Below, in pieces: positions 44,420-54,900 of a DNA stretch of 64,000 nucleotides. Location: NCBI GenBank assembly GCA_030998225.1, contig JAPYXD010000677.1:11283501-11347500 (forward strand). Reading direction: 5' to 3'. The notes under the pieces are model-generated. The model saw only the letters and a program-made list of their open reading frames with translations. It did not search any database and was not told the origin of the DNA. The position numbers were made by a program, and so were the translations under genes. The first letter of the stretch is position 1. Each line of letters opens with the position of its first letter. The stretch comes from Diplolepis rosae (lineage: Eukaryota; Arthropoda; Insecta; Hymenoptera; Diplolepididae).

Positions 44420-46660
44420 TTATCACTTATTTTATTATAAGTGGGAAAAATAATTATATATTGCATGAAAAATGCGTTTACAAAAAAGGAAAAACTGTTT
44501 AAAATTTCCTGAGTAAATGGCTTGGACTGTCGTAGGTTTTGAACTTCGGAGATCTATACTGATTTTGTAAGTTATTTCGACTACATATAGAAACGCCTAT
44601 TTAGCTTTAAAGTATGGGCCTTTTATAGAGTCTATTCTGAGCAACGTTAATTACACTTTTTTGACAATTTATAGATAAGAGACATCTCAAAACTTATTCA
44701 AACAGTTCCCTGGCCTGTCTTACTACGATTTATCGCTTTCTAAAATTGATCGAGTGGGAGAATTTATTCTGATGCCCACACGCAATAACATTTCGGATCC
44801 GTAAAATAGTCTAAGCTCTGATTAATGAGTTAAATCTTGAAAAAGTGTGACAGCTATTTATTACTAATGTTTTCTAAACAGAAACATTGTTAAGTAAATA
44901 TTGCTCCTGAGATAATTAATTTTGAGAGTATCCAAAAAACTAAAAGATTAGGCTTTGAAATAAAAGACATGAGGAAAAAATATTAATAACTGTAAATTAA
45001 TCCGCGCAGACAAAATTAATCAATTAAAGTTACAGATTTTCATAGATTTATATTCAACAGCGTTAACATTTAATATTTACAAACTAATTTTATTTAAAGC
45101 GTATAATATCAAAACTCTTTTACAAAAATTAATCTCAATTTAAGATTTTTCAAAATAATTAAATCGTAGACTACAATTTTACATTAGAAGGGAAATTTCT
45201 TCTGAAAAGTTTAATCTTTGCCATTGTGACCAAAATACTTCTAAGCGATTAAAAATATTTTATCTTCTTTTCTGGAGCTTATTTGCTCATTGGGACATTA
45301 AATTTTCTCGTTTTTCACGTACCAGTGAAACTCATCCCTCAAAATTATTGTACTTCGTTGTGCCAAGTTTATCGCTTTATCGATTTCTATATAAATGTCG
45401 ATTTAACGTCGCGGTTTCCAAAAAGTCCAGTTGACAAATATCGAAAGCGGATGCAATCTATCAAGGAAAAAAGGAAAAGTAGTTAATCGAAGTTTCGAGA
45501 AGATTTCTTCCTAAAACTTGGTTGCCTGGAAAGTTCGTCAACTGCAAACAAATCTTTCTCAGAAAGTCTTTTATGATTTGCTATTTGAAAGAAGTTTTTG
45601 TCTTGATGTAAAACGTACATATATATGAAAAAGTTTAGAAAGACTTTTAAGATTAAAAAATAAAATTGCTTATTCCAACTCAGCTTTGGCCGGATCAAGT
45701 AAAGAATTTGCTTATTCAGTTGATCCAATCAAAGAATTTGCTTCACACAGTCAAAGATGTTTTACTTGCCTTCAATGTAATTTGATGAAAAAGATAAAGG
45801 ATAATTGAAGATCTTTATTATAATTTTTTCTCTGCTCATAACATGTATGGCAGCACAATTATTGACTTCTGCACCATTCTAAATAAGATTACCGCTTATT
45901 GCCATACGTTGAGCCTCAATTTCCCAGCAGGATAACGAAAAGCCATTATTCACAGCTTATAGCTGCGACCCATTTTAATGAAACTTCCGTTTTGGATTAT
46001 CTCCCTATTTTTGATGCAATGCGTTGAAAATCGATAATTTACCAAAATTACTTCAAATTAACAACAATTGTAGTTTTTTTCGATCAATATAATTTTCAAT
46101 ATCCAGCATATGCCTAATTATATATAAGTTGAAAATTTGAAAAATATTTTTGAAATTCATTGTCGTGCCAAAAATCAGATTTCTAGAAGTAAAAACTTTC
46201 CTGTAATTTTGAAACTTGAAATTATATTATTAGTCATATGGAAAATATTCTCTATAGCTGTTTTTAATTTTGAAAGTAAATCTTGCAATGGCTGAAATTG
46301 TTTAAAAAAATTTTCAAAAGGAACATTTTTTTTCTAAATAAATATTTGAATATATTTTTAAAAAAATTTTAAATTAAAAACAGTAGATAATTGATAATAT
46401 CATTTTAAATCTAAAATCAAAGAAATACTTTTTTTTCCAGAGATCTGATTTTTGGCACGATAACTATCCTAATGATGTAGGGGCCTATCACGATTTATAA
46501 TTTAATATTAATTGCAATATGGTTATAGCAACCAAAATTCTGGTTAGTGATTTATTCAAAAGTTGATTTTAAGTGTTTTAAGTAAAAATAGTGTTAACTA
46601 TAATTGTACTTATTTTTTTTAAACAATTGAAATTTCTAACGAAATCCGAAGCAACCAAAA
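44420..46660. other. AT-rich stretch, nothing recognised
   Basis: Frames at 45283-45486 (plus) and 45483-45728 (minus) have no motif. A small AT-rich palindromic fragment (CAAAGAATTTGCTTATTCAG) lies near 45695-45745. No exon is supported. Confidence 0.4.
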
Positions 46661-46669
46661 TATACACCC

Positions 46670-47095
46670 TCTGGCGAATGTTTCGGAAAAGAATTCAATT
46701 CTACCAAATTCGAACCATTCCTAAAATGTTTCAAATCTCGTTTGATGTGAATCGGTCAAAAATGAATCTGACTCAATCCGATTCATTCCGAGCCTTCAAT
46801 CTATATAAATCCAAGCTCGAATCGATCTAACCCGAATTCTCAGTTCAAATCAATCTGAATGAATCCGAGATTGGAATGGTTCGGATTGAAAATTCGGTTT
46901 GGATCAATCCGAGCTCAGATTGACTCGAATCAGAAACTCGCTTTGGAATCATTCAGATTGAAATCTCGGAATAAATTGGACCGAGTTGGGTTAATTTTTA
47001 ATCGATTTACATCGAACGAGATTTGAAGCATTTTTCAGATTGGTTCGAAATTATTAGGAAACAGATTTTGGAATGGCTCACAAAAGCTCTAATTA
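46670..47095. repeat. Palindromic GATTGAATCGGATTGA repeat
   Basis: The third copy of the family at 11836 and 38090. AAAATGTTTCAAATCTCGTT then GATGTGAATCGGTCAAAAAT at the left pair with AATTTTTAATCGATTTACAT then CGAACGAGATTTGAAGCATT at the right. The 79-codon plus frame across it is incidental. Confidence 0.6.
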
Positions 47096-47319
47096 GCTAG
47101 GATGGAATAAGATAGAATTTCGCTAATACCACTTTTAGTAACTAGAGCTTGTATCTTCAAAGTCTAATACTTCTTGATATATAATAATTAACAGTTGCCA
47201 CTTGTTCAGTGTTTCATACCCTCTTTCCAAGTTTCTGCAGGGAACAATTCGCTTGAGTAATCTTATCTATCCTAAAGGTAAGCCTTTTGTGCACTGTTAA
47301 AAATGTTTGTAATTTGATA

Positions 47320-47567
47320 TACACTCGAACTCCAATGATACGAGCTCCATAGATACGAGCGTTTCAACTTCAACGGAACAAGCGGAATTTTTCCCCTTCC
47401 ACCCCCACCCTATTCGAGAGTAAGGCGCGTGCCAGTAGTAGGCCCGTGTGCGTTCTCGCGCATTACCCCTCGAAAAGTAAACGTCTCAGAAGTGGGGGCC
47501 CCTTATACTCTCGTATCTTTGGAGTTCTCGATTCCCGAGCTTCTCCTATTTTTGGAGTTGGAGTGTA
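47320..47567. mobile_element. TA MITE with CACTCGAACTCCAA ends, copy 1
   Basis: TA then CACTCGAACTCCAATGATAC at the left; TTTTTGGAGTTGGAGTG then TA at the right. The 244-bp body contains GGCGCGTGCCAGTAGTAGGC and C-rich runs. A second copy lies at 61154-61414. It is a Tc1/mariner-type MITE, about 80 percent or more alike between the copies by eye. Confidence 0.85.
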
Positions 47568-47578
47568 CTGAGGTATAC

Positions 47579-48708
47579 TAAAACATCACTTAATAAGTTC
47601 GTAGAATGACTAATAAAACAACAACTTTGGGACGAAATTCGACTTCACTTATCAACATAATCTCCTTCAAGAGTGATACATTCATTCCAAGGCGTTTCTA
47701 ACATTTTTTCAGGTCTGCAAACAGGTAGTAGTCGCTGGGAGCCAGGTCCAGAGAATACGGTGGATGAAGAAGCAATTCAAAGTGCAATTCGTGTGATTTT
47801 GCCATTGTTGCGATCGACTTGTGACATGGTGCATTGTCTTGGTGAAAGAGCACTTTTTTCTTCTTGATTTGAGGTCGTTTTTAAACAATTTCTTCCTTCA
47901 AACGCACCAATAACGCCATATTATATTCGCTATTGATGGTTACTCCTTTCCCAAGATAATCAATGAATAAAATAAAGTGCGTAGCCCAAAATCCGGAGGC
48001 CAAAACCTTACCAGCTGACATTTGCGTTTTTGGTGGCTTTAGACGGTTTTAACCCTTTGCTCTCCATTCAGCTGACTGCCGATTTAAGTCTAGAGTGTAG
48101 TGATGGGTCCATGTTTCATCCTTTGTCACATACCGCATGAAAAAATCCTTTTTATTACGCTAAAACAGCTCGAAACAACGCTCTGAATTGTCGACGTGTT
48201 GTTGTTTTTGATCGCCTGTGAGCAAACGCGGTACCCATCTCAAACGCAGCTTCCTCATGCTCAAATGTTCATGCAAAATGGCGAATAAACATTTTGTGGA
48301 CTTTTTTTATGTTTCCTGGAACAAGTGCCGAATTTGGGTGACCAGAGCGTTCAGCATCATCGGTGTTTGTACGGCCGTGTTTAAAATCAGCAAACCACTT
48401 CTTTACTATTTTGTCTCGATGGAGCAGAGTCCGGATAAATCTTGTCAAACCATTGCTTTGCTTGAACGGTATTTTTTCCCATTAAAAAGGAATGCTTTAT
48501 CATCATACGAAGTTCAAATTTTTCCATTGTTTTGGAAATTACAAAAGTAGCATCACTAAAACCACTGCAACTTGTGAACTAAACGTCAGATTGTAATGAA
48601 ATTTTGACACGTATCGTTTAAAGGTTAATACTTCCTAAAAATTATATAGATTTGTCAATACTGGCGCCACCTATGTGTCATCCTACAAACTTATTGAGTG
48701 ATGTGTTA
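47579..48708 (-). mobile_element. mariner-family element, degraded
   Basis: The inverted ends CATCACTTAATAAGTTCGTA (left) and TACAAACTTATTGAGTGATG (right) are flanked by TA. The minus strand encodes a broken transposase of the mariner superfamily. The element is about full length (1.12 kb) but carries frameshifts, and parts of the central domain do not read through. Confidence 0.8.
47620..48530 (-). pseudogene. mariner transposase pseudogene
   Basis: Read on the minus strand, the N-terminal region near 48440-48530 gives MEKFELRMMIKHSFLMGKNT. The C-terminal part near 47640-47850 retains pieces resembling the usual HQDNA..., the HP-P-YSPDL-P stretch (here broken) and a terminal CITLEGDYVDK-like segment. 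Multiple shifts separate these, so it is non-functional. Confidence 0.7.
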
Positions 48709-48771
48709 CAATTACGTATTTCCACTTCATCAATAATTGAATTTACTTCGTCGAACATTGAGAATGTTTAA

Positions 48772-49000
48772 AATTAATTAGTTTTGAAATTTTTGTCATT
48801 GCCTATATTATCGGAGGATCACTAGTCGCGTATCAGACAGGATACGTTGTCGACAGGTGTCCTCGTAGACAATTTCAAACTCTTATATCGCAAATAAATG
48901 CAAATGAATTCAACCTTTAAAGAATTTGAAAATCTTTCTTATATCGCCTAGTGGCTCTGACTTGCGACTGTAAATGAATGACAAAAATTTCAAACTCAAT
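48772..49000 (-). mobile_element. SINE copy lacking its tRNA-like core, plus unit junction
   Basis: The tail (TCGGAGGATCACTAGTCGCG; GTCGACAGGTGTCCTCGTAG) is followed by AAAGAATTTGAAAATCTTTC. It then jumps to ATATCGCCTAGTGGCTCTGA (head edge), so the tRNA-like region is deleted. The last 22 bases, TGACAAAAATTTCAAACTCA, are the plus-strand 3' end of a further SINE unit. Confidence 0.7.
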
Positions 49001-49754
49001 TACAGTAAAACCCCGTTTATCGCAACACCTTCCAATCAAATGCCTCCCGTTTATCGCAAAAACGGAGGGGTTCCCACTTCTTCGCCGCCAGCTTAAACAA
49101 CTGATTATCAGCACATGCGCCTAAACGAATAGTTTCACGCGCTTTCGCTGTTTATCATTGTTTACAGTCGTGTTCCAATAACCTCCAATGCGTTTTTTTA
49201 TTGTCATTATATGTGCAATTATAAATGAGTGAAAACGTGGAACCGAACGATGGTACGTAAACGACTAGTACAAACAATACATTTTAATTACTTTAAAGCT
49301 TACATATTTCTCTCATAATTTTCGAATGCTTGATTGAATTTTTTTCAGTAGAAATATTTCCGCATTTTGTAAAACAATTGATTCGCAATTGGTAAAGCGA
49401 TTGCTGTACTAGGCACAATTCATGCTATAATTTGTCATAATAATATACATTGAAATGTGAAAAATTTATATATTTTTCTGTTACATATAAAACACAAATA
49501 TGTAGCAATATATACATAAACGATAGTTTCATATCATATAAACGATATATTTCATATTTCCCTAATATACGAAAATTCATATAAATATATGCATCACAAA
49601 TTTAAAAGTGAGGGGTATTCCCGCCTATCCTTAAGAATCACGTGACCACTCCTTCTACTAATAAGAGGGAGAAAAAAATGGTAAAGTTTATTGCGATAAA
49701 CGGGAGAGACAAGTTGCAATAAACGGGAGTTGCGATAAATGGGGTTTTACTGTA
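49001..49754. mobile_element. pogo/Tigger-like element inserted at a SINE junction
   Basis: TA then CAGTAAAACCCCGTTTATCG; the right end CGATAAATGGGGTTTTACTG then TA. Subterminal CCCGTTTATCGCAA words recur in both orientations at 49047-49060 and 49689-49731. CAGTAnAACCnC ends and a TA duplication are typical of pogo-type Tc1/mariner elements. The interior has a short start-like frame (MSENVEPND at about 49225) but no transposase. Removing it gives CAAACTCAAT-TA-ATTAATTTGA, which matches the intact junction at 57447-57470. Confidence 0.85.
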
Positions 49755-49963
49755 ATTAATTTGAAATCATTTACAGCCGCAAAGCAGAGCCACTAGGCGA
49801 AAAAAGGAGATCTTCCTGTCGAGAAGGAGATGTCGGACGCCTGTGTAGCTCAATGGTTAGAGCAGTCGACCGGCAATGAACAGACCTGGGCTCGAATCCC
49901 AGCGCAGTCGAGAGCGTCTTTTTGTCCACAGAAAGATTTTCAAATTCTTTAAATATTGAGAAT
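49755..49963 (+). mobile_element. SINE head and start of tail
   Basis: It reads GCCGCAAAGCAGAGCCACTA, GGAGATCTTCCTGTCGAGAA, then the tRNA-like CTGTGTAGCTCAATGGTTAG (A box) and CTGGGCTCGAATCCCAGC (B box). It ends in AAAGATTTTCAAATTCTTTA. The 3' tail is missing. Confidence 0.8.
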
Positions 49964-51321
49964 ATTACTCCCATTGGAAATGTACAGGAAGAGAATTTCA
50001 TCGTTAAAAATGTCTACTGTAACTTTACAATAAATGTATTGGAAGCAAATTTCCAAATCGTAATGTAACGTTACAATACATAAATTGTACAAATATGGTC
50101 GAATCCCAAACATTCTAAACAGTGTTATTTTTGAATTTCTGCAGTAAAAAAAGAACGTTTTGAGAAAATGTCCACATGGTAGTGGACGTACTGTGGATTT
50201 TCCACTTATAACTAAATCATAGTCTCTATCCGAGAGAGTCGGTTGTGAGTGGAATTATACGTTACCACAGGTGTACCCGCAAAATCCCTTGTACTGAGTG
50301 GTTAACCCAAAAAAATATAATTCAATTCAAGTTAGGTGTTGGTAAGCAATGCCTTTTTGTCTTTGCTTGCTAAAGTCATACGGGGTGTCCAGCTAAGTCC
50401 AGATTTCAAATTCCCTCAGCTTTTCCCGGACTTTTTTTTCTTTTCCCTTACTTTGTTTGAAAAGATTTTGCATTATCGTGTGATAACAAAATATAGCATT
50501 GATTAAGCTGAAATAATTTTATTGGCATATATTTTAATTTTAACCAATAAAAATTTAATAGAGCAGGAATTTTCAAACTTTAGATTAATGTATTACTTTG
50601 ATTGTGAAATAAGTGTTTCATGATTTTATCATTCAAGTCACTTCAGCATCATTTCATAAAGTTAATAAAATATATTTGAATGAAAATCTTTTAAAGAATT
50701 ATAAGACATGTATTGTAAAATTATCATAGTATTGCAATTAAACATTACATTATTCGGTAGCGAAAATACCTGTTCTTTCAGCTATTGTTGAAATGTCTTA
50801 ATTTTTATAATAGCAGGTTAAAATTTGTACCGCCACAATAGCATGAAAGTTAATGAAATTTTGCATCTAATGAACACAAGTTAGATAAAGAATGTTAAAT
50901 TTATAAAAATATATTGGAAGAGACATCAAATTTTGATCTTTTTGAAAAATATTAGTAAATCTGAAAATAATTCAGATTTTTACAAAATTTGTTGTTCTCA
51001 TTTTAAAGGCAAGTCATCAATTTGACCCCACGGTAGAATCTAGGAGAAAAATTCTACAAATATTTTGATTAGTTAGCAAAATATTGCGAGAATTTACCTT
51101 AAAAATGAGAGCCAAGCCTTTAGCAAATGTTGATTATTATCAGAGTTATTATTATTTCCCAAAAATATCAAAGCTGGACTATTTTTGTAATATATTTTTA
51201 TAATATTAACATTTGTTCTGGTATATGTAATTATATGGCAAGAAATTAGAAAACATAGTTCTGATAACTACATGTATGAGGATAAGATGTAATAATTAAA
51301 GGACATTTTTGAGAAACTTAC
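49964..51321. other. AT-rich stretch, probable Shal intron
   Basis: Downstream of the Shal exon on the minus strand, so presumably the following intron. A short TGTAACTTTACAATAAATG / TGTAACGTTACAATACAT palindromic segment lies at 50016-50090. I see no next Shal exon here. Confidence 0.4.
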
Positions 51322-51484
51322 CCTCTGTGCTTTCCTCTTGTCAGCTCGCTGATTTTGATGATAAATGCGACTAAAGTTACTGACAATAACAGGAACTGGC
51401 AAAGCAATTACAAGCACTCCGCTAAGCGAGCAAACACCGCCTACGACCTTTCCTGCAATTGTTTCTGGCACCATATCACCGTAC
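51322..51484 (-). CDS. Shal: Shal (Kv4) voltage-gated K+ channel, S6 exon
   Basis: The minus-strand acceptor GATATGAATTTCAG precedes the exon, and GGTAAGT follows it after an AGG codon. The 163-bp exon starts with the last base of a split glycine codon and reads [20 protein letters not shown], then [20 protein letters not shown], then [14 protein letters not shown]. This covers the end of the GYGD selectivity filter, the outer pore turret to S6, the S6 helix with the gating PVP motif, and the start of the cytoplasmic C-terminus. Kv4 channels carry somatodendritic A-type potassium current in neurons. GC content is higher than in flanking DNA. Other exons are not in the window. The apparent start Met comes from intron sequence and is not real. 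Confidence 0.95.
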
Positions 51485-51652
51485 CTGAAATTCATATCAA
51501 AACAAATTTTATAAAATCAGTATTATTGCGGCTTTTATATCTTTATGTAGGGCAATCTCACTAAAGTATAGTCGTAAAAATCTCTTTTACTTCTCTCTGA
51601 ACTCGAATCTGTAAGAAATAAGTAACTAATAGTATATTACGTGCCTAGGCGC

Positions 51653-51783
51653 ATAATGAGGGTTATTACGCGACGAGCAACAATGCTCGCAGGAGATCGA
51701 AGCCGAGACAAAGCCGAGACGAAGCCGAGACGCGATCAGTTCTGCGAGCATTTTAAGCGAGTCTCGTAATTACCCGAATTGTG
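51653..51783. repeat. GC-richer hairpin upstream of the Shal exon
   Basis: GGGTTATTACGCGACGAGC then AATGCTCGCAG pairs with CTGCGAGCATT then GCGAGTCTCGTAATTACCC. The loop holds a short tandem run (GACAAAGCCGA, GACGAAGCCGA, GACG). It lies in the intron 170-300 bp upstream of the exon on its strand. It is a likely MITE; there is no sign that it is a regulatory site. Confidence 0.65.
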
Positions 51784-51868
51784 TGCATTGGCAGGTATTC
51801 TATTTTATGTGACTTCGGTGCGTATACGAGTTTTTATGCGTACACTCGAATCTAATCTAGTATTCACA

Positions 51869-53203
51869 CTGAGAAAACAGTTTGGTAGTGCCAACAAAAA
51901 TTTGGTTGTCGCAACAAAATAATTTGTTTGATATACAGCTGACAAAATGTTTTGTTGGACCAACCAAATTTTTTTGTTGAATTTTTAGTTTCACTCAACC
52001 AAATAATTTTGTAGTGATAACAAAAGTGTTTTGTTAGTATGACAAAACTTATTGTTGATTCAACAAAATTATTTTGTTCCAAGAAAAAAATTATTTTGTT
52101 AGGAGAGCATACTTTTTTTTAGTATAACAAAATCGTTTTATTGAAGGAAATTCATAATTTTGTTAAATTAGCAATATTTTTTGCACAGATAAAACATATT
52201 TCTGTGCACGGAAAGAGAAATATGAATTTCCGAGGTTATTCGAATCTACAAATCATAAAAGTAGAAAAAAATTCAACTACATGTATCATTATTTACATTG
52301 TTACAATTTTCTGAACACTTTCTGGTAAGATTTTTAACAATCACTTTGCAAGACTCTGCCATATTGATTTTAATCCCAAAATAAAAGTGAAAAATGATAA
52401 ATGAATATTTTTGATTAAATGCACTATTAGGGTTAGATTAGGGTTAGATTTACCTTTGAAGGTATTTATCAGGCCTGGTAAGCCCCATTCCTTCAAGAGT
52501 TGCTGCACTTTTAAGTCAGACATCAATAAATATGAAGTCGCGAATTCGATTAAATTAAATTTCGGTGAACGGCGAAAATGAAGACATGTGGTTTCTCGTT
52601 AAAGTTTGCTACATCGAATCAAACAAAAGAGCCGCGTGACCAGACCTGTGTATCGAGGAATTGAAATATGTCACCAGAGTTCAGGTGTCGCTAGTAGTAA
52701 CTTTGCACTGTCAAAGCACGTAACACATGGAAAATAACACAATAATATGAAAACAGTTTAACTACTAGTTTAAAATAATTTTTACTCTGTAACATAGTTT
52801 GTTTAGAGATTAATTTGCCACTTTTTCGTATTTTTTCTGTGCATTATGTGGTCTAGCAGAACATAATTAATACTAGCGCCACCTTACGCCCTAGTTTAAC
52901 TCTCATAACATATTTTATGAAGAGGAAAGATAGGATGATGTGCCGGTTGCGTGCGACGCGAACGAAATACTGATATAAACAAAACAATACACATGAGTGG
53001 TAATACATTTTGTCGGGACAACCAAATTATTTAGGTGGTTTAACCAAGGCATTCAATCAAATTATTTGTTCGAACCAAATACATTTTTTAGTAACATTAA
53101 CCATTCTTTTTGTAATGCCAACCAAATTTTAGTATTGACAACAAAATCTGTTTAACAAAACTATTTTGTTACGGTGACATTATTTTTTCTCTCAGTGCAT
53201 CAT
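51869..53203. repeat. CACTGAGA-ended palindromic element, about 1.3 kb
   Basis: The left end CACTGAGAAAACAGTTTGG and the right end TTATTTTTTCTCTCAGTG are inverse. Both subterminal zones (51880-52170 and 52985-53190) are packed with ACAAAATAATTTTGTTG / CCAACCAAATT words. The 52200-52980 interior is different, non-repetitive sequence that includes the candidate SAM-like exon. Either it is one element that captured host DNA, or two separate small elements flank a host segment. Confidence 0.5.
52454..52526 (-). CDS. Possible first coding exon of a SAM-like protein
   Basis: On the minus strand ATG-ATG opens MMSDLKVQQLLKEWGLPGLI then NTFKG, ending at a donor GGTAAATCT. The V-x-x-L-L-x-E-W-G-L-x-x-L-I-x-x-F pattern looks like the first helix of a SAM domain, as found at the N-terminus of some insect multi-exon or transposon-derived proteins. 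Upstream (52530-52740) is less AT-rich, as a 5' region might be. No second exon is identified in the window. Confidence is limited by its 25-codon length. Confidence 0.35.
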
Positions 53204-53339
53204 GATTCTCGCCCATTGCACTTGATATTTCGCGACTAGTTCCAGCCATTTTGATTTTCTCGATCTTGTGTAGTAGTAGCGTATTGTAATAGAGCATGCG
53301 CAGTTCAAATGTACAAGGCTTTGTCAGTACGGTGCCAAC

Positions 53340-53369
53340 GCTGTACGAAGAAGAAGAAGAAGAATAAGA
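53340..53369 (+). repeat. (GAA)n microsatellite
   Basis: GAAGAAGAAGAAGAAGAATA run; a simple repeat. Confidence 0.7.
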
Positions 53370-53479
53370 AGATTACGCTCCGCTGTATGGTTATAGGCGC
53401 TTGCACAGTTCAATTTTTACATTACATTACTCTGTAGCGTAATACACTACATTGCGCTACTCTCAACTGTAGCGTAAAA

Positions 53480-53880
53480 ACGAGTTTACGCGCAGGAGGC
53501 ACATAATAGTAGATTGTGTACCAAGGGCGGCATTGTGGCGATTGTGACGAGTGCGAAGTGTACCTGCCCGAGCGTAGCGAGGGCGGTATTCACAAGAGTC
53601 ACATCGCCACCATGTCGCTCGAAGGTACACACGACGTTTTGTGTCCAAATTGGTGGAAAAAGTCGCGTTGCGTGCTAGTGTGTAGTTAGCCGCGGGCAGT
53701 CAAGTTTCGGGCGGTATGAACATTTTGCCCGTTGAAGCGGGCGGTATGAACATTTTCGTCCCTTGAAGCGAGCGGTATGAACATTTCGCCCGATTTTGAC
53801 GCCAAGGCACAATTGACTGCATGCCGCTCTACGCACAAGCATGCAATGCGACTTTTTCCGCCCGTTTGGACACAAATTAA
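53480..53880. repeat. GC-rich block with 32-bp tandem units and inverted arms
   Basis: GCGGGCGGTATGAACATTTT-type units occur three times from about 53703 to 53790 (about 32-bp period, with CCCGTTGAA or CCCTTGAA spacers). Outside them, GTGTCCAAATTGGTGGAAAA then AGTCGCGTTGC (53641-53671) is inverse to GCGACTTTTTCCGCCCGTTT then GGACAC (53847-53873). CCCGAGCGTAGCGAGGGCGG is another self-similar word near 53567. All overlapping frames here are repeat-driven. Confidence 0.65.
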
Positions 53881-53901
53881 ATTAGTAAGCTCTGATACTA
53901 T

Positions 53902-54806
53902 TGTCACGTCCCGCGAATCTACCACCTCGAATAACAAACAAAGTAAGGAACCAATGAAGGAATCAAGACAACATCACCGCGTGCGTGATTTTATCGACGC
54001 AACCTATAGCCAGATCGACAGATCAACAGAATGATCAATATGGTCACTAAAGTCACAACATGTAACTTTTAATAACATGTGACTGGTCGTAACATGTAGA
54101 TCGTCATAGTTGAACATTCAAAGTTCTATAAAAAGCGAAAGTTCCAATAGAAGTCAGTCCAGTGTCACCATTTTTTACCGCGAGCTCAGTCCAGTCAGTG
54201 TAGTCCATTCTCATCAGATTATTCACCGTCAACCAGTCTGGTCAGTCCAGTCAGTCCAGTGTCATCACTTTTTACCGCGAGCTCAGTCCAGTCAGTGCAG
54301 TCCAGTCTCATCATATTATTCATCGCCTGTCAGTCCAGTCAGTCCAGTGTCATCATCTCTATACCGCGAATTCAGTCCAGTCTAGTCCAGTCTCATCAGA
54401 TTATTCACCGCCAGTTGGTCCAGTTCTAATTCGACACCGAGTTCAGCGACAGTAAAAAGTGAAGGGGAATCGCCTTAGAAAATCTTCTCTAAAACCTGGG
54501 ATCAGAGAATCGACCATCCCAACCAGCTGAACTACAAATTTCCCATCTAACTAAATTCATCTCAACGTCTACAAAGTGAGGACTCGAGTTACCACATTCA
54601 ATCTACTGGACTCAATTCATCACCGACTTATCTCCAATCCAAGGTAAATACGAAGTACTTCAAATCTTTTATATGTATGCATTTTCATTTTTCCATGGTG
54701 CTTACTTAAGATAATTTTTATGTTAATAAATATATTTCATATAATCAACCCTTCTTATTCACTGACTATTCTTCATCCCTTAGAGAGAATACTTCCGATC
54801 CTTACA
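53902..54806 (+). mobile_element. Probable solo LTR (Gypsy-like)
   Basis: It opens TGTCACGTCCCGCGAATC, a common Gypsy-type LTR start, and can end at CCGATCCTTACA. In between are a TATA-like CTATAAAAAGC at 54126, a tandem array just after it where transcription would start, and AATAAATATATT at about 54725 as a polyadenylation signal, in the U3-R-U5 order expected. No matching 4-5 bp duplication is seen at these ends. No gag-pol or second LTR is in the window, so it is a solo LTR if correct. Confidence 0.5.
54150..54410 (+). repeat. Three-unit 90-97 bp tandem repeat in the LTR
   Basis: TACCGCGAGCTCAGTCCAGT occurs at 54176 and 54273, and TACCGCGAATTCAGTCCAGT at 54362. Each is followed by CAGTCTCATCA-type and ATTATTCACCG words. 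Within units GTCAGTCCAGTCAGTCCAGT is itself a short repeat. The 91-codon plus frame across it is not a gene. Confidence 0.85.
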
Positions 54807-54854
54807 TAAAGTTTAATATTATTGACATAATTTTACATGATTAAAAGCCGAAAC

Positions 54855-54900
54855 ACAATATAACGAGGTCTTCCTGTGGAGAAAGGGATATGTCAGATTG
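54855..54900 (+). mobile_element. SINE head fragment
   Basis: GAGGTCTTCCTGTGGAGAAA then GGGATATGTCAGATTGG matches the pre-tRNA part of the SINE (compare 57169-57200) and then diverges. Confidence 0.5.

Noticed and set aside
52429..52452. TTAGGGTTAGATTAGGGTTAG as an interstitial telomere repeat
   Set aside because: Only two imperfect units overlapping the splice donor of the candidate exon; too short to support a telomeric origin.
54110..54385. 91-codon frame rich in Ser, Pro, Val
   Set aside because: It is a translation of the CAGTCCAGT tandem repeat in the probable LTR.
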